The notes beneath the pieces are model-generated. The model was not told the DNA's origin, made no database searches, and was given only the letters and a program-made list of their open reading frames with translations. This document shows, one piece after another, positions 55,483 to 64,000 of a DNA stretch of 64,000 bases. The position numbers were made by a program, and so were the translations under genes. How positions within the stretch are numbered: position 1 is the stretch's first letter; every line of letters starts with the position of its first letter. Origin of the DNA: Lentisphaerae bacterium ADurb.Bin242 (GTDB lineage Bacteria > Verrucomicrobiota > Lentisphaeria > Victivallales > UBA1829). The stretch is taken from assembly GCA_002069785.1 (NCBI GenBank), contig MWCA01000010.1, positions 1-64,000 of the forward strand. Direction: 5' to 3'.

Positions 55483-56328
55483 ATGAAATCTGAAACATCC
55501 AATCTTTCCCTGTCCACGGAACCGAAGAGGGGCATCAAATTCACTTTAATCGAGCTCCTCATTGTGATTTCAATCATCGTGGTTCTCGTAGCCATGCTTC
55601 TTCCAGCGTTGAAAAAGGCAAAAGTCACCGCGACTAAAGTCGTCTGCCAAGGCAATTTGAAGCAGACCGGAATGCTGATGAACATGTATCAGGACGACAA
55701 CCGCTCATTGTTTCCGGTTGCGTATCAGCCCAACAGTCTCGGTCAGAACGATAATTATTCAACGGGCTGGTATCATCTTCTTTACAGCAATACGCGTCCC
55801 AGCGATTCCGTCACGTATTTAAGCGTCACGCCGAACAGCAATTGGAAGCTGTTGCGCTGTCCTGGCGATAACAAGGCCTGGCGTATAAACGCTGATTACG
55901 ACAAGCCCTCCTTCGCCAGACTCTCTTACGTTGGCAACAATTGCGTCATGGCCTCTTGGGACAAGGCCAACAGCATTTGGAGTCCGATATACACCAATTC
56001 CGAGCATTTCAAGAGCTACGGAGGAATCCTTGGCAATCTCAATTTGACCCGCAAGACACCGTCGCGCATTTCGCTTGTGCTCGAACGCCCTGCGGACGGC
56101 CAGCGCTGCGGGCCTATAACGATCAATTATTCGTATACGTACTGGTTGTATCCGACATCCAGCTCCTACATTTGGCCCGGCGCCCACAACGATCCGCTAG
56201 GGCCTCACATCACGGTATGCAATATATTGATGTGTGACGGTCATGTTGAATCCGTCAACCCGTATAAATGTCCGCAATTCAACAAAAAATATTTTTCCTG
56301 CGGCTCAGATTCCATTATGGCGTGGTGA
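55483..56328 (+). CDS. Type II pseudopilin-like protein, H-X9-DG family
   Basis: Protein of 281 residues. A 19-residue leader ends in GIK (Lys at -1 in place of Gly) before [20 protein letters not shown]. The C-terminal motif is HITVCNILMCDG, an exact H-X9-DG. A GGAGG site is 5-6 nt before the ATG. It is the first gene of a plus-strand module with two small exported proteins and a GH42-like protein, and no regulator is next to it. Confidence 0.88.
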   Translation: MKSETSNLSLSTEPKRGIKFTLIELLIVISIIVVLVAMLLPALKKAKVTATKVVCQGNLKQTGMLMNMYQDDNRSLFPVAYQPNSLGQNDNYSTGWYHLLYSNTRPSDSVTYLSVTPNSNWKLLRCPGDNKAWRINADYDKPSFARLSYVGNNCVMASWDKANSIWSPIYTNSEHFKSYGGILGNLNLTRKTPSRISLVLERPADGQRCGPITINYSYTYWLYPTSSSYIWPGAHNDPLGPHITVCNILMCDGHVESVNPYKCPQFNKKYFSCGSDSIMAW

Positions 56329-56365
56329 CCCGCATTCATAGTAAAACGCAAGAAAGGATTGATTC

Positions 56366-57016
56366 ATGTTAAAAAATACACTTCTCGTCTTTGGCCTCGC
56401 GCCTGGAATCGGATTCTGCGTCATTGCGGGGGAAAATCCGGAAAATCTGCTCGAAAACGGTTCTTTCGAAAATTCGCGCAAATTGATCAAAAGCTCCAGT
56501 CAATATCTTTTAGACCGCGTCAGGAAGGGATGGGATGTCGGGAAGGGGCCGGTCGCTGAACTTCCGACAGGATGGACTTTAGCCGGAGTAACCGGAAGCG
56601 TTTCCATGCGGTTCGTTGATAAAAACGCGAAAGGGGAGGAATTGAACGTAATCGACGGTTCGCGAGCTTTGAAGCTGACGGGGAGCGGATCTTTTTATTG
56701 CGCGAGCAAATTGCAGCCCGGCGAATATGTCCTGAAAATTCACGTCAAGGGCAAAGGGGAGGTCGTCGTACACGGTTTTTTCTGCTACAACTGGGTATCG
56801 AGAACTCAACCGTCGCCGAACAAGACTCAAAGCGCAGTACTGCTTCGCGCCAAGGGAGGATCGGAATGGAAGGAGTGGTACGCAACAGTGAAGCTCGGAG
56901 TCAATGTTAAGCAGCCCTGCGATTTTTGCACGATCTGTATTTCCGTGACTGATGCCGATCCTATTTATCTTGACAATGTTTCGATTGAATCTCTGCCGCG
57001 GGAGAAAGCAAAATGA
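56366..57016 (+). CDS. Exported CBM-like protein
   Basis: Protein of 216 residues with an N-terminal hydrophobic signal (TLLVFGLAPGIGFCVIAG). The remainder starts NLLENGSFENSRKL and ends with PIYLDNVSIESL, the opening and closing phrases of CBM4/9-type jelly-roll domains. It is a stand-alone binding module without a catalytic domain. Its stop overlaps the next start by 4 bases, so it is cotranslated with another binding protein. Confidence 0.72.
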   Translation: MLKNTLLVFGLAPGIGFCVIAGENPENLLENGSFENSRKLIKSSSQYLLDRVRKGWDVGKGPVAELPTGWTLAGVTGSVSMRFVDKNAKGEELNVIDGSRALKLTGSGSFYCASKLQPGEYVLKIHVKGKGEVVVHGFFCYNWVSRTQPSPNKTQSAVLLRAKGGSEWKEWYATVKLGVNVKQPCDFCTICISVTDADPIYLDNVSIESLPREKAK

Positions 57017-57846
57017 ATCTGTATTCAGCCGTTCTGTCCTTTCTGCTGACGTTGTCCGTTTCGACGCTGGCCGTCGAATCTTCAAGTTCAGGCAGTAATT
57101 CCACTGCATATGCTTCCCCCGGGCGCTGGTACGACGGGTTTGTATATTCTACGGCGAATAATGTCTGCATATCTCAGAAAACCCGTTTTCAAGCGACTTG
57201 GGATGAAAAAAATCTTTATTTTGACGTCGAAATGGAAAATGAGTCTATAAAGAAGCCGGAGCGGATCAAATTCCGCCAGGGCAAGTGGCCCGCCGGAGAA
57301 TCCGTGGAGATTTTTCTCGATCCCGCTGGAAAGCTCGGCTCATATTTTCAGATAGCCATAGGGATAGACGGTCATCTTTATGATTCCAGAAGCAAGATCG
57401 ACCCTGATTTCTGGAAAAAAACCTCTTGGCATGTCATCAACCGGAAAGTCGAGGACGGAGTCTGGAACCTGCGCATCGTTCTGCCGTTCTCCGACCCGGA
57501 AATGAAGCATCCGGCAAAGGGAGATTCATGGCGTTTCAACATCTGCCGCAATATAGCGGTCGGGAAAAATATTGTTTCGGCTTCCTGGGCTCAAGTCGGG
57601 CGCTCCTTTCACAATCCAGCCATGTTTGCGAATCTTTCATTCGGATCTGAATCGGAATTTGCCTCGGCTCAGAAGGAAAAACTTATCCGGATGTTGAAAG
57701 TCCTTGTCAAACGGGTTCAGTCATGCCCACCCGACAAGGAATTTTTAATCAGGGTTCGTCAAGCCGAAGAGAATCCTTCGCCTGAAGTCATAGCTTCGCT
57801 CTATGATGAATTGGAAGTAATCAAAGCAATGTCGAAAATACAGTAA
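57013..57846 (+). CDS. Exported CBM9-like protein
   Basis: Protein of 277 residues with a signal peptide (SAVLSFLLTLSVSTLAVES). The body matches a CBM9-type domain: FQATWDEKNLYFDVEMENES near 57-76, SVEIFLDPAGKLGSYFQIAI and WRFNICRNI. The last 60 residues are helical. Together with the preceding gene it may present sugars to the large enzyme encoded next, 30 bases downstream. It is related to the CBM9-like part of the protein at 32579-35494. Confidence 0.78.
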   Translation: MNLYSAVLSFLLTLSVSTLAVESSSSGSNSTAYASPGRWYDGFVYSTANNVCISQKTRFQATWDEKNLYFDVEMENESIKKPERIKFRQGKWPAGESVEIFLDPAGKLGSYFQIAIGIDGHLYDSRSKIDPDFWKKTSWHVINRKVEDGVWNLRIVLPFSDPEMKHPAKGDSWRFNICRNIAVGKNIVSASWAQVGRSFHNPAMFANLSFGSESEFASAQKEKLIRMLKVLVKRVQSCPPDKEFLIRVRQAEENPSPEVIASLYDELEVIKAMSKIQ

Positions 57847-57876
57847 TTTTTCAATCGAACCGGAGACAGTTTAATT

Positions 57877-60800
57877 ATGAAAATCGAAAAAATGAAAAGC
57901 CTTATGGCTCTTTTGATGGTCGAGACTGCTGTAAATCTCTTTGCCTGGACGCATGACGGAGAAAATCCGTGGAGCCTCCAGCCGCGCAACGTTCCGGCGA
58001 CCCTGAGCCACGTTTTTGCAAAACCGGTTTCAGGAAAAGCCCCGCGCATACTGTTCCTTTCCATTGGGATTGGACTGCGTTCCGCCGCTGAACTTGCTCA
58101 GCGGACGGAAATAGAATATGAATTGTGGCCGTATTACCGCTGCGACGTATTTTCGCCGTTTTCTTCAAAAAAAAGAATTTACGCTCCTGTATTGAGCGAA
58201 GCGGACTACAAAAACGAAACAGCAAAAATGTTTTCAGATTCGAAACTTGCGGCATTCGATGGCTTCATCTTCGGAAAAGCCGAAATAGGAGCCATGCCGG
58301 AAAAACTGAGAAATAAGATTTTAGTCAGGGTTGAAGCGGGTGCCCAACTAATCCTGATACTTCCTGAAGGTTCCCCGCAACCGGCGATCCCTGGAGCGTC
58401 ATTTTCCGTCCGGAAGATCGAGTTCCCTGTTGAGAAAATACCGCCACTGGAAGGCGCCGTCGTTCGGCATGCGAAATTCGGGAAAGGCGGAATTTTCACG
58501 ATTTCATATCGTCCGGAACCGACGGCCACAAAATACTTCAAGACCTACGGACATCATTATCCCGTTGAATCCGTCGCGCCTTTTCTTTGCGATGACGAAC
58601 TCTGGTATGATTACTGCCACGCCTTCGTCGGCAAGATAATTCTTGAGGCGTTCCATCCGGATCGCGCGCAGTTCGCTTCTCTTGGTCGGGACGGCGTTTT
58701 CAAGCTGACGCGCACCCTTGAAAAAGACGCGGTCGTCCGTTATGAATTTGTCGACCGCTTCAACAATATTTTGTATTCCGGGAAGGTAGCGCCGGACACC
58801 TCCGCTGTTCCAATTCCGAAAACGCTTCCGGAATCGACGAGAATGCTTAATGCTTTTCTTTGCGACGCATCTGGAAAAGTCGTCGATTACGCGGTCGTCC
58901 CGTTGTCTGCCAATGCTGAAAGTTCCATTGCCGAACTGAAAAGCGACAGCGACGTCTATGCGCCTGACAAACCGGTTGCTTTGAGTATGAAAATCGCCGG
59001 TCGTCCAAATGGGTGCCTGATTATCGAACTCATCGACAATTTCGGACGGATGATTGCGCGGAAATCCGTCAAAGCCGCTCCATCCGTCAAGACGAATTTG
59101 GAATTTCCTTTCAGCGGAAGCCGGTTCGCCCGCGTCTTAGTCCGTCTGACAGACGGTCAACGCATTCTTGACGAAAAGCGGATTGAGATCTTTTTCCGGG
59201 AGACCGAAAGTTTTCTTGACGATTTCCGCTTCATTCTTTGGGGTTCCAGCGTTGGCAAACAACGCATCTGGTCGGAAATGCTGAAATATTACAGTGTGCT
59301 CGGGGTCGATGCCATCTATGATTTCCATTCCCAGTACAACAACGCCGGAATTGTCGAAGCGCTCAAAAATGCGCAGCGGAGCGGGATGTGGTTCTCCGTC
59401 TGCCTGACGTCGATTTCCAATCTTCACAAACACCAGGAGCGCTGCAATTTTTCAGGTTGGGAACTGTATCGCAAAAGTAAAAGTTTCACCGATCCATCCG
59501 GAACGCCGTGGAATTCCCAACTGCGCGGAATCCTTAAAGGCATGCCGCTGCTGCGGGATCGCTACGGAGTATTGTTTTACTCTCTCGGCGACGAACCGGT
59601 CGTTGGAAAACAGGATCAGTGCTACTGCCCCGAGTGTCTGCCGCGTTTCAGGGAATACCTCCGGTGGATTTACGGCAGTATCGACAAGCTCAACGCCGCA
59701 TACGGTTCGAAATTCAAGTCTTTCGATGAAGTAACCGGAATGCCGCTCGACAGGGCCGCCGAGAAAGATCTCGCGCCGATGTGGATCGATTATCGCCTGT
59801 TTATGGAGGAGCAGTTTATAAACTGGCACCGACTCTGCATCGAACTGATCCGTAAATACGACCCGAAGGCTAAAATCGGAGCCGAGGGATTCGTTTATCC
59901 AGCCCGGAGTTACTCCGGATACAATTTTTATAAATTGTTTCCGAATTTCAGTTTTGCCGGATTTTATCCGAACGAACGCGATCACGTCGCGGCCAAATAT
60001 CTTCAAGATAAATCGGTCGTTTCCGCGATCATGGGCGCAGCGGAAGGCCTGATGAACAGCAAGCATGTTCAGAATCGTACATGGTTCTGTCTTTTCGAAG
60101 GGATGAACTCTATCTTCTGGTGGAAGTCGGAAGACTTGTCCAACGCGTTCAGCAACTCCGCGTCCCTCGGACTGCTGATGCAGCCACTCTCTCACTTCAA
60201 GGTCTGCCTTGATGAAGTCGTGAAGATCCGGAACAGCGGACAGGGCCGTCTGATAACCAACTCGAAAAAGCGAAACGACCGCATCCTGATCCATTATTCC
60301 AACAATTGCCTGCATGCGGAGACAATCATGCCGGATCGCAGTACGTGGGACAGCTCGCTCAGCGATTTCGGAGGACTCCTTCGCAGTCTTGGACTCTCGT
60401 TTGACTATCTGTCCCCCGGAGAGTTGGAAGCGGGAGTCCCGAAAGACGCCAGAGTATTGATCCTGCCATATTCGCAGGCAATGTCCGACAGGGAAATAGC
60501 GTCGGTTGCGGCCTTCGTCCGGAATGGCGGACTTCTGCTGACCGATCACAATCCGGCGATCATGAATGAACACGGCGGAATGCGCGATTCCAGTCCGTTG
60601 CTTCCGATTTTCGGCAAGTTCAAACGTATTACCGTCAACCGGTTTGGCAAGGGATGCGCCGTATATTTCGGCGACTACCTTGCCGGAGCCGACGCCAGAT
60701 CGAAGAAAAACGAGGCTGGCGGAATACAGGAAGCGTTCCTGAAGATCCTGAAAAAATACGCCGGAATACGTCCTTTCGCCGATGTACGCGACAGATTCGA

Positions 60801-61356
60801 ACATATTCAGCAGGTTCGCGTTTACGAATGCGGAAAAGAAAAATATCTTTGCATGCTCGGCCCCGTAATGGAAGAATCGGCCGGAAGGACTTCAGCCGCA
60901 GGCGCTGAAGGCGGAGTCGTCGCAGTCACTGTCGGAGGCAGCGCGGGACGAAAAATCCGGCTTGAAAAGTCTATGTTCGTTTACGACCTCGGCCGCAATG
61001 GAAAATTCCTTGGCAAAACCGCTGAATTTGAAATAGATCTGGCTCCGTCGGTCGGACGCATCATAGTCTGTTCCGAGAAAAAATACGACAAACCTCTTAT
61101 CACTGTTTCCTCGCTTTCGGTCGAAGCCGGAAACAAAATTATTCTCCACATTAACGGTTTCGAAAATACAGCCGTCCTGACGGTCCGGAATCCTGACGGA
61201 AAAGCGGTTCTTGAAAAACGGATTGTCGGGAAAAAAGCGAGCTTCGTTCCCGCGTGGAACGATTTACCCGGCAAATACAAAGCCACGATACGAAACGTTT
61301 CTAACGGACTGGAAAACCATATCGAATTCAATGTAATTATTCCGGAAAGGCGCTGA
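57877..61356 (+). CDS. Exported GH42-like beta-galactosidase-type protein
   Basis: Protein of 1159 residues with a signal peptide near residues 8-26. A beta-rich N-terminal part extends to about 440. The barrel that follows has YSLGDEP with a likely acid/base Glu near 577, then CYCPEC near 585-590, and IYGSIDKLNAAYGSKF, the same order as the acid/base and zinc-site region of GH42 beta-galactosidases. Residues about 835-960 resemble the trimerisation domain (LDYLSPGE-like FDYLSPGELE, VLILPYSQAM). The last 130 residues are beta-rich. Expected to split beta-galactosides or similar sugars outside the cytoplasm. It ends the module. Confidence 0.82.
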   Translation: MKIEKMKSLMALLMVETAVNLFAWTHDGENPWSLQPRNVPATLSHVFAKPVSGKAPRILFLSIGIGLRSAAELAQRTEIEYELWPYYRCDVFSPFSSKKRIYAPVLSEADYKNETAKMFSDSKLAAFDGFIFGKAEIGAMPEKLRNKILVRVEAGAQLILILPEGSPQPAIPGASFSVRKIEFPVEKIPPLEGAVVRHAKFGKGGIFTISYRPEPTATKYFKTYGHHYPVESVAPFLCDDELWYDYCHAFVGKIILEAFHPDRAQFASLGRDGVFKLTRTLEKDAVVRYEFVDRFNNILYSGKVAPDTSAVPIPKTLPESTRMLNAFLCDASGKVVDYAVVPLSANAESSIAELKSDSDVYAPDKPVALSMKIAGRPNGCLIIELIDNFGRMIARKSVKAAPSVKTNLEFPFSGSRFARVLVRLTDGQRILDEKRIEIFFRETESFLDDFRFILWGSSVGKQRIWSEMLKYYSVLGVDAIYDFHSQYNNAGIVEALKNAQRSGMWFSVCLTSISNLHKHQERCNFSGWELYRKSKSFTDPSGTPWNSQLRGILKGMPLLRDRYGVLFYSLGDEPVVGKQDQCYCPECLPRFREYLRWIYGSIDKLNAAYGSKFKSFDEVTGMPLDRAAEKDLAPMWIDYRLFMEEQFINWHRLCIELIRKYDPKAKIGAEGFVYPARSYSGYNFYKLFPNFSFAGFYPNERDHVAAKYLQDKSVVSAIMGAAEGLMNSKHVQNRTWFCLFEGMNSIFWWKSEDLSNAFSNSASLGLLMQPLSHFKVCLDEVVKIRNSGQGRLITNSKKRNDRILIHYSNNCLHAETIMPDRSTWDSSLSDFGGLLRSLGLSFDYLSPGELEAGVPKDARVLILPYSQAMSDREIASVAAFVRNGGLLLTDHNPAIMNEHGGMRDSSPLLPIFGKFKRITVNRFGKGCAVYFGDYLAGADARSKKNEAGGIQEAFLKILKKYAGIRPFADVRDRFEHIQQVRVYECGKEKYLCMLGPVMEESAGRTSAAGAEGGVVAVTVGGSAGRKIRLEKSMFVYDLGRNGKFLGKTAEFEIDLAPSVGRIIVCSEKKYDKPLITVSSLSVEAGNKIILHINGFENTAVLTVRNPDGKAVLEKRIVGKKASFVPAWNDLPGKYKATIRNVSNGLENHIEFNVIIPERR

Positions 61357-61525
61357 TAATATATTTATGGGGTATGCACTTGACACAACCCCAGCCACAA
61401 TGTGTAGATTATGAGCCTATGGAAGATTATCCCCAACTCTCTTCCAGAACTCAATTCATTCCGGAATGATAGTACACTTTCTCAAAAGTACAAGCTCTTA
61501 TTTGTTTACAGTTGAAAGCGAATTA

Positions 61526-62171
61526 GATTCTGTTCACACTAATACTTGGATTAATGTGAAATCATGCTATATTATCTGGTATGGAACTGAATAAAGAACA
61601 ATACGAGAAGATCGCGAAACATCTGCCGCGGCAGCGCGGCAATGTAAGCATGAGCAATCCCAGTTGGTGAATGCAATCCTGTATGCAGCGAAAAACGGCT
61701 GCAAATGAAGGGCACTGCCGAAGTCCTATGGCAATTGGCTACAGTTTATATGCGGATGAATCGTTGGAGTAAGAATGGTATTTTGCAGCGCCTTTTTGAA
61801 GGGCTTCAAGAGGAAAACCGAATCTGCATTCATATGGAGGCGATCTGTCTGGTCAGCACAACGGTAAAGGTCCATCCCAATGGAACAGGGGCATTAAAAA
61901 ATTTGATTATGGATCGTGCTTACGAGGGAGATGAAACCCGCAATCTGTCATTTGATTTGGGCTTGATTCCCGTGGTTCCACCGAAACAGAATCGAAAAGA
62001 GCCTTGGGAATACGACCAAAAGACATACAAAAGAAGAAACGAAATTGAACGATTTTTCTTGAGGATAAAGCGATTCAGGAGAGTTTTTACACGTTATGAC
62101 AAGCTGGATATCATTTTTGCAGGGTTTATTCTGTTTGTCATGATCATTGATTCAATAGTGTAAACAGACTC
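61526..62171 (+). mobile_element. Internally deleted IS5-family element
   Basis: The element runs between 22-bp terminal regions at 61522-61543 and 62154-62175 that match as inverted repeats at 19 of 22 positions (attaga/gtctgttyacacta pattern). At about 646 bp it is shorter than intact relatives. The flanking trinucleotides are TTA and TAA, near the TNA target of this group. Confidence 0.7.
61581..62163 (+). pseudogene. IS5-family transposase, deleted and frameshifted
   Basis: The start MELNKEQYEKIAKHLPRQRG is intact but reaches a stop in about 30 codons. After a frame change the sequence continues RMNRWSKNGILQRLFEGLQE and STTVKVHPNGTGALK, then jumps directly to MDRAYEGDETRNLSFDLGLI and ERFFLRIKRFRRVFTRYDKL. 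In related transposases about 80 residues separate GTGALK from the DRAYEGDETR motif, so an internal deletion has removed part of the DDE core. Confidence 0.83.
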
Positions 62172-62463
62172 TAATGGTATGACTTCCATAGGCCAGCACA
62201 AAACCGAACGATAAGAGGATATTTTCTAAGGCATCATCTCCGGGTACGGGGACTCCGGGACTTCCGGGACTTCGTTAAACACCGATTAAAATTAAAAAAT
62301 TGAAAAAGAAATACATTCCCGCTGCTTGAACAATATCTCCTTCCTGATAGACGCCGGGAAAAAAAATCAGATGTCCAAATAACCGGAGCGACATTGTCCC
62401 CCCTACTGAAGCGACTCCCGGAGAAGACCGGGGATTGGACAAAATGGAGTCAATTACCGCCGT
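62172..62463. other. Intergenic region, no gene seen
   Basis: A gap of 292 bases between the IS5 remnant and the 3' end of the last gene. No gene or clear regulatory site was found. A repeated GGGACTTCCGGGACTTC stretch lies near 62253-62272. Confidence 0.4.
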
Positions 62464-64000
62464 TCATTTTCCTGCCTGGAGGAGCCGGAAATCATGTTGT
62501 TCCAACTTCAGATGTTTCAGGTCGACCGGTGTGTTCGTTTCCAGGTCAATGACAGGCGTGTTTTCGGGAAGGCCGAGTTTTGCATAATGAAGCCGCAAGG
62601 ATACCTCCGTCCGATCCTTCCTGTTGCCGAGAATCAGAAGGATTTTTCCGGGACGCCGGTAACTGGACACGACTACAGACGGATTTGAATTCCCGATGGC
62701 AGGGTCGTTCTCCCAGTAAGGGACAAAAGAACAATCCTCTTTCCAATGTCCGAATGCACTCATTTTTTCGTAAACCGACTGAACCGTTTTCCAGTCGATG
62801 TCGTTGGGAGCAACCCGGTTCCAGACCTTGACATCATGAGGCAAAGCCAGAGCCAGGAAAGACCGGCTGAGTTGTTTTTTCTTTGCCGGCCAATCGGCCG
62901 GCGCCGTTGTCTTGCGGACAATGCCCCCCAAAGCAACCGATTCAAGTCCAAGACGTCTTCCGAGTCCTTCCGCCTGGACATTATCCAGTGTATAACGTTC
63001 CGGAAGCGGGGTTTCTCCAAACATGGATTCCCACGCAAGCTGACTGGTTGCGAATGCAAAACAGGGAATGAGCTGGGCATTGGTCATGTGTACCTGGAGC
63101 ACGCGGGGATAGCGCCCGAACTGATGCTGGATGACGGCAATGCGTTTCACCAGTTCGCGCAAGGCGAGGATACCGATTTCACTGTGTTTTTCTCCTTCGT
63201 CATCCACACGGGCCGCGGTGTCCGTGTTCATGTTCGGAATCAGGAACACATCGTCAAGATAAATGCCGTGCATTCCGTATTTGATCTCATTGTAATATCC
63301 ATAAACCATATAGTCCAGATTGGATGGTACAGGATAGCTTCTCCATGCGCCGAAATACTGGGGGTTGCCGATCCACCATTCGGATTTGAAATATTGCGGC
63401 ACATCATCCTGAAAATAGATCAGGCGCGGATCGGAATACTTGTAGGGAAGGGAAGGAGTCCGGTTCGGATTCTCCATGCAGAGCTTCACAAAATTGTCGC
63501 GCACCGATAAAAAATGTTTGACTCCGTCCAAAGGGGATACCTTCGGCGTGTCATTGATTTTACGCAAAGTAACGGCGTCATGTTTTGCGCGGAATTTACG
63601 CTGTTCGGACATTGCATCTATTTTTTTCCCGGAACGCGCGGCATCCGCCATCGCGCTCAGGAGAGAATAATCCTCTCCTTCCGGCACCTTTGCCCATTGA
63701 AGCGGGAAACCAAGGATACTGTCAGCCAGGCATTGGACATTCCACATGCCTTCGATCCCGTTTCCGAAAGCATCATAGACAAGACGGCGGGATTCTTTTT
63801 CCAGGGGCTTGACGGGAGTCGCTTGCATACCGTAGGTGAAAGCATGTCCGTTCCGAAGCCGGACAGGACGGTTGATGATGTCAATCTCCATGCGGAGAAC
63901 CTCCTTCTCCCGAATCAGCCGGAGCGCATTCCGGTCTTTTCGGAGACGGTAACCGAAACTGCTGTCGGTAAACCATGCAAGGCCGCGTTCGACGCCGCCC
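62464..64000 (-). CDS. Glycoside-hydrolase-like protein (DUF6067 type), partial
   Basis: Open reading frame of 512 codons that is still open at the right edge, so the N-terminal part lies outside the window. The visible part opens with RGLAWFTDSSFGYRL and continues to FTYGMQATPVKPL, YFKSEWWIGNPQYFGAW, GIYLDDVFLIPNMN and ALRELVKRIAVIQHQFGR; these phrases are typical of DUF6067/DUF4091-like TIM-barrel proteins. An ATG at 63891 with GGAG nearby is internal by this reading, because homologous sequence continues upstream of it. It may be a secreted or cytoplasmic hydrolase; this cannot be told without the start. Confidence 0.72.
   Translation of the reverse strand, partial: GGVERGLAWFTDSSFGYRLRKDRNALRLIREKEVLRMEIDIINRPVRLRNGHAFTYGMQATPVKPLEKESRRLVYDAFGNGIEGMWNVQCLADSILGFPLQWAKVPEGEDYSLLSAMADAARSGKKIDAMSEQRKFRAKHDAVTLRKINDTPKVSPLDGVKHFLSVRDNFVKLCMENPNRTPSLPYKYSDPRLIYFQDDVPQYFKSEWWIGNPQYFGAWRSYPVPSNLDYMVYGYYNEIKYGMHGIYLDDVFLIPNMNTDTAARVDDEGEKHSEIGILALRELVKRIAVIQHQFGRYPRVLQVHMTNAQLIPCFAFATSQLAWESMFGETPLPERYTLDNVQAEGLGRRLGLESVALGGIVRKTTAPADWPAKKKQLSRSFLALALPHDVKVWNRVAPNDIDWKTVQSVYEKMSAFGHWKEDCSFVPYWENDPAIGNSNPSVVVSSYRRPGKILLILGNRKDRTEVSLRLHYAKLGLPENTPVIDLETNTPVDLKHLKLEQHDFRLLQAGK

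Noticed and set aside
55274..55498. Two overlapping frames of 65-70 codons on opposite strands
   Set aside because: No motif, no good start site and heavy overlap with each other and with the pseudopilin start.
61368..61393. Hairpin TGGGGT / ACCCCA as a terminator after the GH42-like gene
   Set aside because: Only a 6-bp stem with a 14-nt loop and no run of T after it, so it is too weak to call.
62253..62272. Repeated GGGACTTCC stretch as the start of a repeat array or CRISPR
   Set aside because: Only two short copies with no spacer structure.

Overview
The window looks like a chromosomal segment from the PVC superphylum, most likely Lentisphaerota (Victivallis-like). This is inferred from gene content, not from a marker gene: there are five orphan FTLIELL-type pseudopilins with a C-terminal H-X9-DG motif, several DUF4838 and other TIM-barrel hydrolase-like secreted proteins, and a Tad pilus locus rich in FHA domains. 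No rRNA, tRNA or CRISPR array was seen.

Layout. (1) 0.26-2.4 kb: a short-chain dehydrogenase, a clipped membrane-protein gene and a minus-strand AraC regulator. (2) 2.6-7.0 kb: pseudopilin plus a 1190-residue exported hydrolase-like protein. (3) 7.0-21.5 kb, minus strand: a compact ten-gene operon reading kinase, CpaB, secretin, FHA-CpaF ATPase, TadB, TadC, FHA protein, double-FHA protein, PP2C phosphatase, second CpaF. (4) 21.7-23.1 kb: a 12-TM LuxR-type regulator. (5) 23.3-28.4 kb, plus strand: the second half of the Tad locus (lipoprotein, two Flp-type pilins, prepilin peptidase, three TadE/TadG-like proteins, a small exported protein). (6) 28.6-64 kb: a run of catabolic modules, most with a regulator (LacI, IclR, GntR, GntR fused to a solute-binding domain), a pseudopilin and one or more large hydrolase-like proteins. 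Decayed IS630 and IS5 elements bracket the module at 55.5-61.4 kb. The last gene runs off the right edge.

How it works together. The Tad locus carries its own Ser/Thr kinase, phosphatase and three FHA proteins (four FHA domains), a set reminiscent of the threonine-phosphorylation control of type VI secretion. The kinase N-terminus holds a repeated T-E-M-T motif. Both halves of the locus start from near-identical promoters: a 15-nt box, exactly 29 nt, a 14-nt box whose end forms the -35, then a matching -10. These flank the LuxR gene as an inverted pair, so that regulator is the obvious candidate activator of both.

The right half appears dedicated to capture and breakdown of complex glycans. 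Pseudopilins sit next to the hydrolase genes in five modules, and four of the five lack the glycine normally required before the prepilin cleavage site. Family names are from motif recognition only; no database search was run.
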